Shown: piece by piece, positions 23,326 to 32,414 of the stretch
Position numbering within the stretch: position 1 is the stretch's first letter
How the letters are laid out: each line of letters starts with the position of its first letter
Source: Chromatiales bacterium
GTDB lineage: Bacteria > Pseudomonadota > Gammaproteobacteria > SpSt-1174
DNA length: 55,960 nucleotides
NCBI GenBank assembly: GCA_014762505.1
Contig: JABURS010000031.1
Location: 1 to 55,960 of the forward strand
Reading direction: 5' to 3'
Program-made: the position numbers and the translations under genes
The notes under the pieces: generated by a model
Databases searched by the model: none
Told to the model about the DNA's origin: nothing
The model's input: the letters and a program-made list of their open reading frames with translations, nothing else

Positions 23326-23342
23326 TACAGGACATAGATGCC

Positions 23343-23663
23343 ATGCACGAGCTTTCGTCCGAGAAATTGATCACGATCATTACGACCGATGTTCTTGAAG
23401 ACCGTCTGATCACAATCGTCAAGGCGCATGGGGCAAGCGGCTATACGATTCAGCGGGCTCGTGGTGGTGGTTCGAGCGGAGAGCAAAGCGGGATGCTGGA
23501 TGTGGATACGAATATCACCTTCCACGTCGTGTTGCCGCCTGATAGGCTCTCGGGAGTACTTGCAGACTTGCATCGATTGATTCGGAAACATTATCACCTG
23601 ACGGTTTGGGTGTCCGATGTTTCGGTGCTGCGACCAGAGAAGTTTTCTGACCCACTTGCCTGA
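23343..23663 (+). CDS. sbtB: PII-like regulator SbtB
   Basis: This 106-residue protein is a PII-superfamily ferredoxin-like fold. It contains LITIITTDVLEDRLITIVKAHGASGYTI, a T-loop rich in Gly and Ser (ARGGGSSGEQSG) and the beta-strand pair ITFHVVLPPDRL. SbtB trimers bind adenine nucleotides including cAMP and block SbtA from the cytoplasmic side. I see no Cys pair of the redox-sensing C-terminal loop present in some cyanobacterial SbtB. Its DNA is visibly less GC-rich than the cso operon. Confidence 0.88.
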   Translation: MHELSSEKLITIITTDVLEDRLITIVKAHGASGYTIQRARGGGSSGEQSGMLDVDTNITFHVVLPPDRLSGVLADLHRLIRKHYHLTVWVSDVSVLRPEKFSDPLA

Positions 23664-23696
23664 CCCGGTTATTACTCGTGTAGAGGCCTATAATTG

Positions 23697-25811
23697 ATGC
23701 GGCGACTAAGCTCAAGGCTGTTCCCGTTTGTTGGTTGGTTTCCTGTCACGGCGGGTGGTTTGCGTGCAGATCTGATGGCGGGACTCGCCGTTGCGCTAGT
23801 GCTTATACCCCAGTCCATGGCATATGCGCAGCTTGCGCAGTTGCCGCCCATCTATGGCCTGTACGCAGCCTTTCTGCCGGTTATGGTTGCTGCGCTATGG
23901 GGCTCGTCAAGCCAGTTGGCCACCGGGCCAGTTGCTGTCGTATCGTTGCTTACGGGGACTGCGCTATTACCCTTTGCGGCAGCAGGCTCACCAGAGTTCA
24001 TAGCGTTGGCTATTGCACTTGCAGCGCTTATCGGGGTGATTCAGCTGCTGCTCGGGCTCTTGCGCATGGGTGTGCTCGTCAGCTTCATTTCTCATCCGGT
24101 GGTGATTGGGTTCACGAATGCTGCGGCGCTTATCATCGCGCTCTCACAGCTTAATAAGCTGCTAGGCCTTCAGCGCGATACCGAAAGTGCTTTCCTGGTG
24201 GGTATCTGGGACATGCTGTTGAGGATCGGTGACTCACATGTTCCTACTGTGATGATGGGCGTGGGTGCAATAGCCCTGATGTGGTTGCTGAAGAAGTATC
24301 TCCCGAGGGCTCCGGGTGTTCTCATTGCCGTTGTGCTGTCCATCCTGATCAGCTGGTTGGCTGGTTTTGAACGCAAGACAAGCGTGTCAATGGATGCGAT
24401 CGCAACTGAAGAAGTTCGCGCCTTGATCGAGGAGAAGCACGCTGTAAAGCTGGCTGCCGAGACGCGCGAAGAGGTAGTGCGTGATATCGATGAGCGACTT
24501 GTCGATATCACTGATGGTGAGGCGCTGATGCTGCAGCATCAGCGTAACGTCGCTGCCCATGAGGCCGAGGAGTTGCGGGAGAAAGCCAGGCTGATCGCTT
24601 CAGAGATACGCAGGATTGGCTTGCAACAGGCTGCCGGAGGTGTGGGTGTCTTCTACGCCGTCGATGTATCGCCGACAGATGTGGAGCTTGACAAGGGCAT
24701 ATGGCGATTCGTCGGTACCTCTGAGAACGAGGTGACGCTGAGCAGTGGCGGGGCTGTTGTCGGTACGGTTCCCAGGGGTTTGCCTGATCTCGCCTGGCCA
24801 AGCCTTGACTGGCAGGTGGTTACGTCGTTGATCACGTCGGCCTTCATTATTGCAATGGTCGGGTTCACTGAGGCGATTGCCATTGCCAAGGCGATGGCGG
24901 CGAAAACCGGTCAGCGCATCGACCCGAATCAGGAGTTGATAGGGCAGGGACTGGCGAATATGGTCGGCAGTATCAGTCAGGCTTATCCGGTGAGTGGTTC
25001 GTTCTCGCGTTCGGCTGTCAACCTGAGCAATGGTGCGCGCACGGGACTTTCGTCTGTGTTTACCGCGCTGATTGTGCTCGTGACATTGCTCTTCCTGACA
25101 TCTCTGCTTTATCACCTTCCCCAGGCAGTGCTTGCGGCCATCATCATGATGGCGGTCTCGGGCCTGGTGAATGTCAAGGCAGTCAAGCATGCCTGGCAGG
25201 CAAGTCGACACGACGGGCTGGCCGCCATCGTGACCTTCGTTGTCACTCTGGTGCTTGCGCCCAATCTCGAATTCGGGATTCTCGCCGGCGTAGGCCTTGC
25301 CGTGGCGCTGTATCTTTATCGAACGATGCGGCCTCGTGTAGCCGAGCTTGCGCGCTACCAGGATGGCACCTTGCGTGATGCCAGGCTGTATGGGCTGGCG
25401 CCATTCAAGAGTGCCTGCATCATTCGTTTCGACGGCGGACTGTTCTTTGCCAATGTTCCCTATTTCGAAGATGCTGTGCTGAATGCCGTTGCGCGCAATC
25501 CCGAGGCCAAGTATGTCGTGATCGTCGGCAAGGGAATCAATGAGGTCGACGCGTCCGGCGAGGAGGTTATACGTCATCTCGTACGGCGCCTGCGCGAACG
25601 GGATGTCACGTTGGTATTTGCCGGCATCAAGGCGCAGGTGCTCGATGTGATGCAGCGTACCGGTCTTTACGAGGAGATTGGCGAGAAGTACGTTTTTCGC
25701 TCGACCCAGGGTGCACTGGATGCCGTGGCGGAATGGACGGGCGACGACTCCTTGCGAGACGCAAAGTCGGAGAAATCCGGCAGTGGACACCCAGTCGCAG
25801 ATCCTGCCTGA
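23697..25811 (+). CDS. SulP/SLC26 anion transporter with coiled-coil insertion, probable bicarbonate carrier
   Basis: This 704-residue inner-membrane protein has the SulP membrane part (about 10-225 and 365-550; IPQSMAYAQLAQLPPIYGLYAAF, GFTNAAALIIALSQL, PVSGSFSRSA) and a C-terminal STAS domain (about 570-690, VVIVGKGINEVDASGEE). Residues about 226-350 (24372-24747) are an insertion where the family has a short loop: a charged helical segment, then GIWRFVG and VTLSSGGAVVGTVPRGLP. In the standard 14-helix topology this loop faces the periplasm. The neighbouring sbtAB, cso operon and cbbR make bicarbonate the likeliest substrate; sulfate is the alternative. Base composition is lower in GC than the cso genes. 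A TTG one codon upstream is an alternative start. Confidence 0.88.
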   Translation: MRRLSSRLFPFVGWFPVTAGGLRADLMAGLAVALVLIPQSMAYAQLAQLPPIYGLYAAFLPVMVAALWGSSSQLATGPVAVVSLLTGTALLPFAAAGSPEFIALAIALAALIGVIQLLLGLLRMGVLVSFISHPVVIGFTNAAALIIALSQLNKLLGLQRDTESAFLVGIWDMLLRIGDSHVPTVMMGVGAIALMWLLKKYLPRAPGVLIAVVLSILISWLAGFERKTSVSMDAIATEEVRALIEEKHAVKLAAETREEVVRDIDERLVDITDGEALMLQHQRNVAAHEAEELREKARLIASEIRRIGLQQAAGGVGVFYAVDVSPTDVELDKGIWRFVGTSENEVTLSSGGAVVGTVPRGLPDLAWPSLDWQVVTSLITSAFIIAMVGFTEAIAIAKAMAAKTGQRIDPNQELIGQGLANMVGSISQAYPVSGSFSRSAVNLSNGARTGLSSVFTALIVLVTLLFLTSLLYHLPQAVLAAIIMMAVSGLVNVKAVKHAWQASRHDGLAAIVTFVVTLVLAPNLEFGILAGVGLAVALYLYRTMRPRVAELARYQDGTLRDARLYGLAPFKSACIIRFDGGLFFANVPYFEDAVLNAVARNPEAKYVVIVGKGINEVDASGEEVIRHLVRRLRERDVTLVFAGIKAQVLDVMQRTGLYEEIGEKYVFRSTQGALDAVAEWTGDDSLRDAKSEKSGSGHPVADPA

Positions 25812-26121
25812 GGGTTGGGGTGGAGAGCGGGTCGTGACGCATGTGGCGAATCGCCGCACCACGAGCCTGCTGCCATGGGTTCTCGTCCTGAGAACGAGGC
25901 AAGAATTATACATTTATAATGGTCTATAGTTTATTTAAAAAATATCAATTAGAATAAATCACTTGTTGTGGCCATACTCCGGTGTCCTGAAGGTTTACCC
26001 AATGACGCGACTGGTAAATTGCCCGGCACTGGGCCGCTGCCTGATTCACAGCGATATGCCGTGTCGCGGCGTCGTCGACTCTCGACTGACAACGACAGTC
26101 TGAAAGACCCGGAGTAACCCG
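25812..26121 (+). promoter_or_regulatory. 310-base leader and AT-rich promoter of the second SulP gene
   Basis: No gene is visible here. A small hairpin (GTTCTC / GAGAAC, 25879-25895) may slow read-through from the first SulP gene. An AT-rich block at 25905-25965 follows, with CATTTATAAT at 25911-25920 (shared with the sbtA promoter), CTATAG at 25924-25929 and a TNA-N7-TNA motif at 25945-25957. The remaining ~150 bases to the start suggest a long untranslated leader. Confidence 0.5.
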
Positions 26122-28227
26122 ATGCACTCGCTTCTTTACACGCTGTTCCCTTTCCTGCGCTGGTTCCCCATGAATTCGGCCGGAATACGTGCCGATTTCC
26201 TCGCTGGTCTCACTGTGGCATTGGTACTTGTTCCGCAAAGCATGGCCTATGCACAGCTTGCCGGATTGCCAGTGGTATACGGCCTGTATGCCTCCTTTAT
26301 CCCCGTCATCGTCGCATCGCTGTGGGGGTCGTCCAGTCAGCTGCATACGGGTCCGGTGGCAATGCTGTCCCTGATGTCAGCAGCAGCACTTATCCCATTC
26401 GCAAGTCCAGAGAGCCCCAGTTTCATCGAGTTGTCGGTAATGCTGGCATTGATGGTTGGTGTGCTGCGTCTGGCGCTGGGTGTGTTCCGCCTTGGGGCGA
26501 TCGTCAATCTGCTGTCGAGCCCCGTGATCGTGGGTTTCACGAATGCTGCAGCGCTCATTATCGGTTTGTCGCAGCTGAGTAAGGTTCTCGGTGTGCCATT
26601 TCCTCGCACGGATAATTACCTGGCTGACCTGTGGCGTGTTCTCGAACAGATTCCAGAGTTGCATTGGCCGACCCTGATATTCGGTGTGGGTGCATGGTTG
26701 GTGATATCTCTGATGCGCCGCGTAATGCCCTCTCTCCCAGGCGTACTCGTTGCCGTTGTGCTGGCCACTCTGGTGAGTGCGGTGGTCGGCTACGAGAACA
26801 AGAAGACGGTGTCTCTGGAACAGATTGAGGACCCGGTCATTGCTGAGGCGATAGATGCCTTCGGCAAGGTGCACATGCGTATCGGTGAGCTCACAAACGA
26901 GATTGCTGAGGTCAACCGTTATGCTGAAGAACTGAAGAAGCGTGGCAACGAGAAGGATTTCGCTGAGGCTGCCATGCTGGAGGCCAGTGCGGCGGTTTAT
27001 TCGCAAAAGCTGGATAAGCTGAAATCGGAGAATACAGTGCGCCGCGTTGAACTGCATGCAATGCGGTTGACGCAGATCGCAGGTGATGACGGGGTGTCAC
27101 GTTTCGTACCCGTCGCTGCTGTGGAGTCGACCGAGGGAGGTGTATGGCGTTTCCATGGTGTCGACAAAGATGGTGTCGTACTCTCATCGGGTGGTGCCGT
27201 TGTGGGCAATATTCCGGAAGGGTTGCCGAGTTTCGAAGTGCCTACTATCCAGTGGGAGCTCGTGATTGCGTTGCTGCCCGCCGCGCTGGTCATGGCACTG
27301 ATCGGTTTCATGGAGGCAACCTCCATTTCCAAGGCCATCGCCACCAACACGGGTGAGCGAGTGGACACCAGCAAGGAGCTGGTGGGACAGGGTCTGGCGA
27401 ACATCGCCGGCAGCTTCTTCGGCTCCTATACCGTTAGCGGCTCCTTCTCGCGCTCGGCCGTGGCTGCGCGTACGGGTGCGAAAACCGGTTTGTTCGCCAT
27501 CATCAGTGCATTGGCCGTGATGCTGGTGCTGCTGTTCTTCACCGAGTATCTGTATCACCTGCCGCAGGCGGTGCTGGCGGTGATCGTGATGATGGCGGTG
27601 TTCAGCCTGATCCGTATCTCGCCGCTGGTGAACGCCTGGAAGTTCGATCGCATCGGCGCACTCATCGGCGTCATCACCTTTGTTGCCACCCTGTTAATGG
27701 CGCCATCGATTGCCAACGGAATCCTGCTTGGCGTGGCTCTGACCGTGCTTTACCACCTGGTGCGGATCATGAAGCCGCGTACCGAGATCGTCGGTCGCAA
27801 GGATGATGGCACCCTGGGCGGGATGCTCACGCATGGGCTCGAGCCGATCAGCGAGAACTTCGTACCGGTTCGTTTCGATGGCTCGCTCACCTTCATCAAC
27901 GTGGCCTATTTCGAAGATGTGATCCTCGAGGCGCATAGCGATTTCCCGGATGCCAAGGCGATCCTCGTGATCGGCAGCAGCATCAACGAGATCGATGCCT
28001 CCGGTGAGGAGAAGGTACGCGAGGTGGCACAGCGCCTGCGCGAGGTGGGTGTGAAACTTGCCTTCAGCGGTCTCAAGCACCAGGTCATGCGAGTGATGGA
28101 GCGCAGTGGGCTGGTCAAAGAGCTGGGGGCAGATGCCTTCTATCCCGACAAGCAAAGTGCACTCGATGCAATGATCAAGCAATACGGTGCCGGCCCCGCG
28201 CCGGCGCGCAGCCCTGCCGCCGGCTAA
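26122..28227 (+). CDS. Second SulP/SLC26 anion transporter with the same type of insertion
   Basis: This 701-residue protein is collinear with the first SulP (VPQSMAYAQLAGLPVVYGLYASF, GFTNAAALIIGLSQL, YTVSGSFSRSA) and ends in a STAS domain (about 570-685, ILVIGSSINEIDASGEE). The insertion at about residues 226-357 begins at the same residue number as in its neighbour. Its coiled-coil half differs greatly in sequence, but it ends in a like motif, GVWRFHG and VVLSSGGAVVGNIPEGLP. The first two thirds of the gene look more AT-rich than the last third. It has its own promoter region and lies upstream of cbbR, so a DIC role is likely but not proven. Confidence 0.88.
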   Translation: MHSLLYTLFPFLRWFPMNSAGIRADFLAGLTVALVLVPQSMAYAQLAGLPVVYGLYASFIPVIVASLWGSSSQLHTGPVAMLSLMSAAALIPFASPESPSFIELSVMLALMVGVLRLALGVFRLGAIVNLLSSPVIVGFTNAAALIIGLSQLSKVLGVPFPRTDNYLADLWRVLEQIPELHWPTLIFGVGAWLVISLMRRVMPSLPGVLVAVVLATLVSAVVGYENKKTVSLEQIEDPVIAEAIDAFGKVHMRIGELTNEIAEVNRYAEELKKRGNEKDFAEAAMLEASAAVYSQKLDKLKSENTVRRVELHAMRLTQIAGDDGVSRFVPVAAVESTEGGVWRFHGVDKDGVVLSSGGAVVGNIPEGLPSFEVPTIQWELVIALLPAALVMALIGFMEATSISKAIATNTGERVDTSKELVGQGLANIAGSFFGSYTVSGSFSRSAVAARTGAKTGLFAIISALAVMLVLLFFTEYLYHLPQAVLAVIVMMAVFSLIRISPLVNAWKFDRIGALIGVITFVATLLMAPSIANGILLGVALTVLYHLVRIMKPRTEIVGRKDDGTLGGMLTHGLEPISENFVPVRFDGSLTFINVAYFEDVILEAHSDFPDAKAILVIGSSINEIDASGEEKVREVAQRLREVGVKLAFSGLKHQVMRVMERSGLVKELGADAFYPDKQSALDAMIKQYGAGPAPARSPAAG

Positions 28228-28281
28228 GGCCGGGGCGGGCGACTGCCCAGGCAACCGGCGATGGCCAGGAAGGGGGAATAC

Positions 28282-29349
28282 ATGGGGGACGAGTCGTCCA
28301 GCCGCTCCAGACAGGGCTATCTGCCTGCCGTGGCCATGCCCGAGCACCTGATCCGGCATGCCACCCTGCGCCAGCTGCAGGTCTTCGAGGCGATTGTCCG
28401 CCTCGGCAGTTTCACGCGCGCGGCCGAGGAGCTGTTCCTGACCCAGCCCACGGTGTCCATGCAGATCAAGAAGCTCACGGATGCCGTGGGTCTGCCGCTG
28501 TTCGAGCATGTGGGGCGCAACGTGCAGCCCACCGAGGCCGGGCGCGAGCTGTACGATGCCGGCCGGCGCATGTTCGAGACCCTGGCCAACCTCGAGATGA
28601 AGATGGCCGATCTGCAGGGCATGAAGCGTGGTCGCCTGCGCCTGGGGGTTATCACCACGGCGCAGTATTTTGCGCCGGAGATCCTCGGTGAGTTCAGTGC
28701 GCTCTACCCGGGTATCGAAGTCGCCCTGAAGGTATCCAACCGCGACAGCATCATCGAACGCCTGCAGGGCAACGAGGACGACCTCTACATCATGGGCCAG
28801 GCCCCCGAGGGCGAGGTCGAGGTGGAGGCCTTTCCCTTCGCGCCCAACCCGCTGGTCGTGATCGCCCCGCGCAACCACCCGCTGGTCGGCGAGCGTGACA
28901 TCCCCCTGTCCCGTCTGGCGGAAGAGCCCTTCATCCTGCGCGAACCCGGTTCCGGTATCCGCGATGCCATCACGCGCTACTTCGACGCCGAAGGCGTGCG
29001 GCCCAAGGTGCGCATGGAACTCGGCAGTAACGAGGCCATCAAGCACGCGGTGGTCGGCGGGCTCGGGCTGTCGGTGCTGTCCCTGCACACGCTGGCGCTG
29101 GAGGGCACCAGCGGTCCCGTGGCGATTCTCGACATCGAGGGTTTCCCGATCCTGCGGCGCTGGTACCTGGTGTATCCGAAGGGCAAGGAGCTCTCGCTAC
29201 TGGCCAGCACCTTCCTCGAGTTTGCCAAGGAGAGCGAGACCAAGATCCGCGAACGCCTGTTCCGTATCTGGCCGCCGCTCAAGGAGTACGACCTCGACAA
29301 GGTCGAGCCCGCCACGCGGGTGAAGAAAAAGGCGGCGAGAAAGGGCTAG
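28282..29349 (+). CDS. cbbR: LysR-type regulator of CO2 fixation genes, CbbR type
   Basis: This protein of about 355 residues has a winged-helix DNA-binding domain (about 20-80, TLRQLQVFEAIVRLGSFTRAAEE) and a periplasmic-binding-like effector domain with the CbbR-like stretches TTAQYFAPEILGEFSALYPG and LQGNEDDLYIMGQ. CbbR proteins activate cbb genes in response to metabolites at TNA-N7-TNA sites. I prefer the ATG at 28282 with AAGGGGG before it; ATGs at 28261 and 28336 are alternatives, the last giving the usual short N-terminus. It has a Lys/Arg-rich C-terminal tail. It converges with cbbQ, 7 bases apart. Confidence 0.9.
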   Translation: MGDESSSRSRQGYLPAVAMPEHLIRHATLRQLQVFEAIVRLGSFTRAAEELFLTQPTVSMQIKKLTDAVGLPLFEHVGRNVQPTEAGRELYDAGRRMFETLANLEMKMADLQGMKRGRLRLGVITTAQYFAPEILGEFSALYPGIEVALKVSNRDSIIERLQGNEDDLYIMGQAPEGEVEVEAFPFAPNPLVVIAPRNHPLVGERDIPLSRLAEEPFILREPGSGIRDAITRYFDAEGVRPKVRMELGSNEAIKHAVVGGLGLSVLSLHTLALEGTSGPVAILDIEGFPILRRWYLVYPKGKELSLLASTFLEFAKESETKIRERLFRIWPPLKEYDLDKVEPATRVKKKAARKG

Positions 29350-29356
29350 CGCACCG

Positions 29357-30166
29357 CTAGCCGAAGCAGGCCTGGATCGCGGCCTCCAGCGTATCGCGCA
29401 TGTCCGCATCGTCTGTGAGCGGGCGCGCCAGGGTCATGCTGCAGGCGGACAGCGGTTCGATGCCCTGGGCGATGAGCCGGCCCGCATAGACCAGCAGCCG
29501 CGTCGAGATCCCTTCTTCCAGTCCATGTCCCTTCAGATGGCGTGCGCGTTCTGCGATGTGCACCAGTCGCGCCGCCGTATCTTCGTCCACGCCGCTTTCG
29601 GCAGCGACGATCTCCGTCTCGATGGCGGCCTCAGGGTAGTCGAAATCCAGCGCCGCGAAGCGCTGCCGGGTCGAGGGTTTCAGGTCCTTCATCAGGCTCT
29701 GGTAGCCCGGGTTGTAGGAGATCACCAGCTGAAAGTCCGGGTGGGCCTGAACCAGCTCGCCCTTCCTGTCCAGTGGCAGCGTACGGCGATGGTCGGTGAG
29801 CGGGTGGATCACCACGGTGGTGTCCTGTCGTGCCTCCACCACCTCGTCGAGGTAGCAGATGGCGCCGATGCGTGCGGCCGTGGTCAGGGGACCGTCCTGC
29901 CAGACCGTGCCGTGACGATCGAGCAGATAGCGGCCCACCAGATCGGCCGCCGTCATGTCCTCGTTGCAGGCGACGGTGACCAGCGGCCGACCGAGCCGGT
30001 GCGCCATGTACTCGACGAAGCGCGACTTGCCGCAGCCGGTCGGCCCCTTGAGCATCACCGGCAGGCGTGCGGCATAGGCGGCCTCGTAAAGCGCCACCTC
30101 GTCACCGACCGGGCGGTAATAGGGTGGGCTGGCAATGCGATGGGCTGTGGCAGGTGTGTCGCTCAT
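29357..30166 (-). CDS. cbbQ: RuBisCO activase AAA+ subunit CbbQ
   Basis: This 269-residue MoxR-branch AAA+ ATPase has Walker [10 protein letters not shown], Walker [35 protein letters not shown] and a C-terminal helical lid. CbbQ hexamers with the vWA protein CbbO release inhibitory sugar phosphates from RuBisCO. No cbbO gene lies next to it or elsewhere in the window, which is unusual because the two normally form one operon. I chose the ATG at 30166, preceded by GGGAG; upstream in-frame sequence is Arg/Ala-rich without conservation. Confidence 0.92.
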   Translation of the reverse strand: MSDTPATAHRIASPPYYRPVGDEVALYEAAYAARLPVMLKGPTGCGKSRFVEYMAHRLGRPLVTVACNEDMTAADLVGRYLLDRHGTVWQDGPLTTAARIGAICYLDEVVEARQDTTVVIHPLTDHRRTLPLDRKGELVQAHPDFQLVISYNPGYQSLMKDLKPSTRQRFAALDFDYPEAAIETEIVAAESGVDEDTAARLVHIAERARHLKGHGLEEGISTRLLVYAGRLIAQGIEPLSACSMTLARPLTDDADMRDTLEAAIQACFG

Positions 30167-30397
30167 GAACGCTCTCCCGGGGGTTTGGAACGACAACGCA
30201 AGTTCTGTTCCAGTTGCCCGGCCGGCGTGTACCGGCAAGGCGAGCCGCGCCGCATGCACTGCCACGGTGCAGGCGGTCTGTCGTGCCGTTCGGCGTGCAC
30301 GGTTGGGAGTCATGCCGGCGGCGGGGGTTATATTCACGACCGGCCCCTTTTATAGTGGTGGGCGAATCCCTGCAGTTTCATCAATGGAAAGGCGGCG
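30167..30397. promoter_or_regulatory. Divergent spacer between cbbQ and amylosucrase
   Basis: These 231 bases carry the 5' regions of two divergent genes. A TATAGT at 30351-30356 is a possible -10 element for the amylosucrase gene, but I see no matching -35. Nothing else coding is visible. Confidence 0.35.
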
Positions 30398-32362
30398 ATG
30401 ACCCGGATGATGCCCAAAGACTCCGTCTGGCTGGAACGCGAGAGTGCGGCCTCGCTACAACGGCTGCTGCCGCGCATCGAGGCGCGGTTTCGCGAGCGTA
30501 CCGAGGCCGGTGACTGGGAGGCCTATGTCGAGCGTCTCACGCGGCACTTCCCGCGGCTCTTCAGTCGCCTGCATGCGCTGTATGGCGGCAACTACGATTT
30601 CTTCTATCACCTGGAGAGCATCCTCGCCTCCGCCACGCAGATGTGGCTGGAACGTCCGCAGGAGCTCAAGGCGCTGGATGCCATGCGCGAGGTGGACCCG
30701 CGCTGGTATCAGTCCAGCCGCATGGTCGGGGCGATGTGCTATGTCGACCGCTTTGCCGGCGACCTAGAGGGACTGCGCGAGCGTATTCCCTATCTCACCG
30801 AGCTGGGGATCACCTATCTGCACCTGATGCCGGTGTTCCGCACGCCGAAGGGCGACAACGACGGCGGCTATGCGGTGAGCAGCTACCGCGAGATCAACCC
30901 CGGGCTCGGCACCATGGACGACCTCGCGGCGCTGGCCACCGAGCTGCGGCACCATGGCATCTCGCTGGTGCTCGACTTCATCTTCAATCACACCTCCGAC
31001 GAGCATGAATGGGCGCAACGCGCGCTCGCGGGCGAGGAGCCCTTCCGCGACTACTACCGCATGTATCCGGATCGCGAGATGCCGGATGCCTTCGAGCGCA
31101 GCATGGGGGAGATCTTCCCGGAGGATCACCCGGGCTCCTTTACCTACGTCAACCGCATCAAGAAATGGGTGTGGACGACCTTCAACACCTTCCAGTGGGA
31201 TCTCAACTACGAGAACCCCGAGGTGTTCAACCGCATGCTGGAGGAGATGCTGTTCCTCGCCAACCAGGGGGTGGAGGTGCTGCGCCTGGATGCGGTGGCC
31301 TTTCTCTGGAAGCGGCTCGGTACCGACTGCCAGAACCTGCCCGAGGCGCACTGGCTGATCCAGGCCTTCAATGCCATCGCGAGCATCGTGGCACCGGCGG
31401 TGGTCTTCAAGTCCGAGGCCATCGTGCATCCGGATGAGGTGACCAAGTACGTGAGCCTGGATGAATGCCCCCTGTCCTACAACCCCGAGTTCATGGCCCT
31501 GATGTGGGAGGCCATGGCCACCCGCGACGTGCGCGTGCTGAATCATGCCCTGCACCGGCGCTTCGTCCTGCCGGAGGGCTGCGCCTGGGTGAACTATGCA
31601 CGTTGTCACGACGACATCGGCTGGGCGTTCTCCAACAGCGACGTGCAGGCGGTGGGTTTCGATGCCGACGAACACCGGCGCTTTCTCACGCGTTTCTACA
31701 CGGGACGTTACGAGGGCAGTTTCGCGCGCGGCCAGCCCTTCCAGGAAAACCCGCTGACCGGCGATGCGCGCGTCTCCGGGACCTGTGCCTCGCTCTGCGG
31801 TCTCGAGCAGGCACTGGCGGAGGACAGCGCGGAGTCGGTCGAACTGGCGATCCGTCGCATCCTGCTGTTGCACGGGCTGATCGTGACCATGGGCGGGGTG
31901 CCGCTCATCTATCTGGGCGACGAGATCGGCATGCTCAATGACGACGGCTACGACCAGGACCCGGGCAAGGCCGGCGACAGCCGCTGGCTGCATCGCCCGG
32001 TCTTCGACTGGGCACGCGCCGCCGATCGCAGCAACGCGGGCACCCCGGTCGGGCAGGTGTACCAGGGCATCCTGCGGCTGATCCAGCTGCGCCAGCAGAA
32101 CCCCGCCTTCCAGCGCGCCGAGACCGATATCGCGGATACCGGCAATGCGCAGGTCTTCGGCTTCTTCCGCACCCACGACCAGCACAGCGTGTTCGTGCTC
32201 GCCAACTTCAGCGACCAGCCCCAGCGCTTGGAGGCGCGCCGTCTGCGCCAGATGGGCCTGCGCAAGACCATGGTCGATCTCTTCGCCGGCCGCACCCTCA
32301 CCGCCACCCAGGAACTGGTGATGGAGCCCTACCAGTTCATGGTGCTGACCCGGGCGGTGTGA
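30398..32362 (+). CDS. Amylosucrase, GH13
   Basis: This 654-residue alpha-amylase-family enzyme matches amylosucrase from end to end. It has a helical N-domain (1-110), then the barrel with LVLDFIFNHTSDEHEW, the nucleophile Asp298 in EVLRLDAVAFLWK, the acid/base Glu340 in VVFKSEAIVHPDE, and the third acid in ARCHDDIGW (about residue 405). A C-terminal beta domain follows. Amylosucrase makes alpha-1,4-glucan from sucrose with release of fructose. In an autotroph it may link sucrose as compatible solute with glycogen, but no sucrose synthesis gene is visible here. Related sucrose hydrolases cannot be fully ruled out. Confidence 0.88.
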   Translation: MTRMMPKDSVWLERESAASLQRLLPRIEARFRERTEAGDWEAYVERLTRHFPRLFSRLHALYGGNYDFFYHLESILASATQMWLERPQELKALDAMREVDPRWYQSSRMVGAMCYVDRFAGDLEGLRERIPYLTELGITYLHLMPVFRTPKGDNDGGYAVSSYREINPGLGTMDDLAALATELRHHGISLVLDFIFNHTSDEHEWAQRALAGEEPFRDYYRMYPDREMPDAFERSMGEIFPEDHPGSFTYVNRIKKWVWTTFNTFQWDLNYENPEVFNRMLEEMLFLANQGVEVLRLDAVAFLWKRLGTDCQNLPEAHWLIQAFNAIASIVAPAVVFKSEAIVHPDEVTKYVSLDECPLSYNPEFMALMWEAMATRDVRVLNHALHRRFVLPEGCAWVNYARCHDDIGWAFSNSDVQAVGFDADEHRRFLTRFYTGRYEGSFARGQPFQENPLTGDARVSGTCASLCGLEQALAEDSAESVELAIRRILLLHGLIVTMGGVPLIYLGDEIGMLNDDGYDQDPGKAGDSRWLHRPVFDWARAADRSNAGTPVGQVYQGILRLIQLRQQNPAFQRAETDIADTGNAQVFGFFRTHDQHSVFVLANFSDQPQRLEARRLRQMGLRKTMVDLFAGRTLTATQELVMEPYQFMVLTRAV

Positions 32363-32414
32363 GAATGCCCGGGGTGATCCGGGCATGCCGTCGTGGCAGA
32401 AACTCTGCCTTGCC

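Noticed and set aside
23689-23694. TATAAT just before the first SulP gene
   Set aside because: It ends two bases before the ATG and has no -35; transcription more likely comes from the sbtAB promoter.
24372-24747. The SulP insertion considered as a frameshift or assembly error
   Set aside because: The frame is open throughout, the second SulP has an equivalent insertion at the same position, and both share the closing motif.
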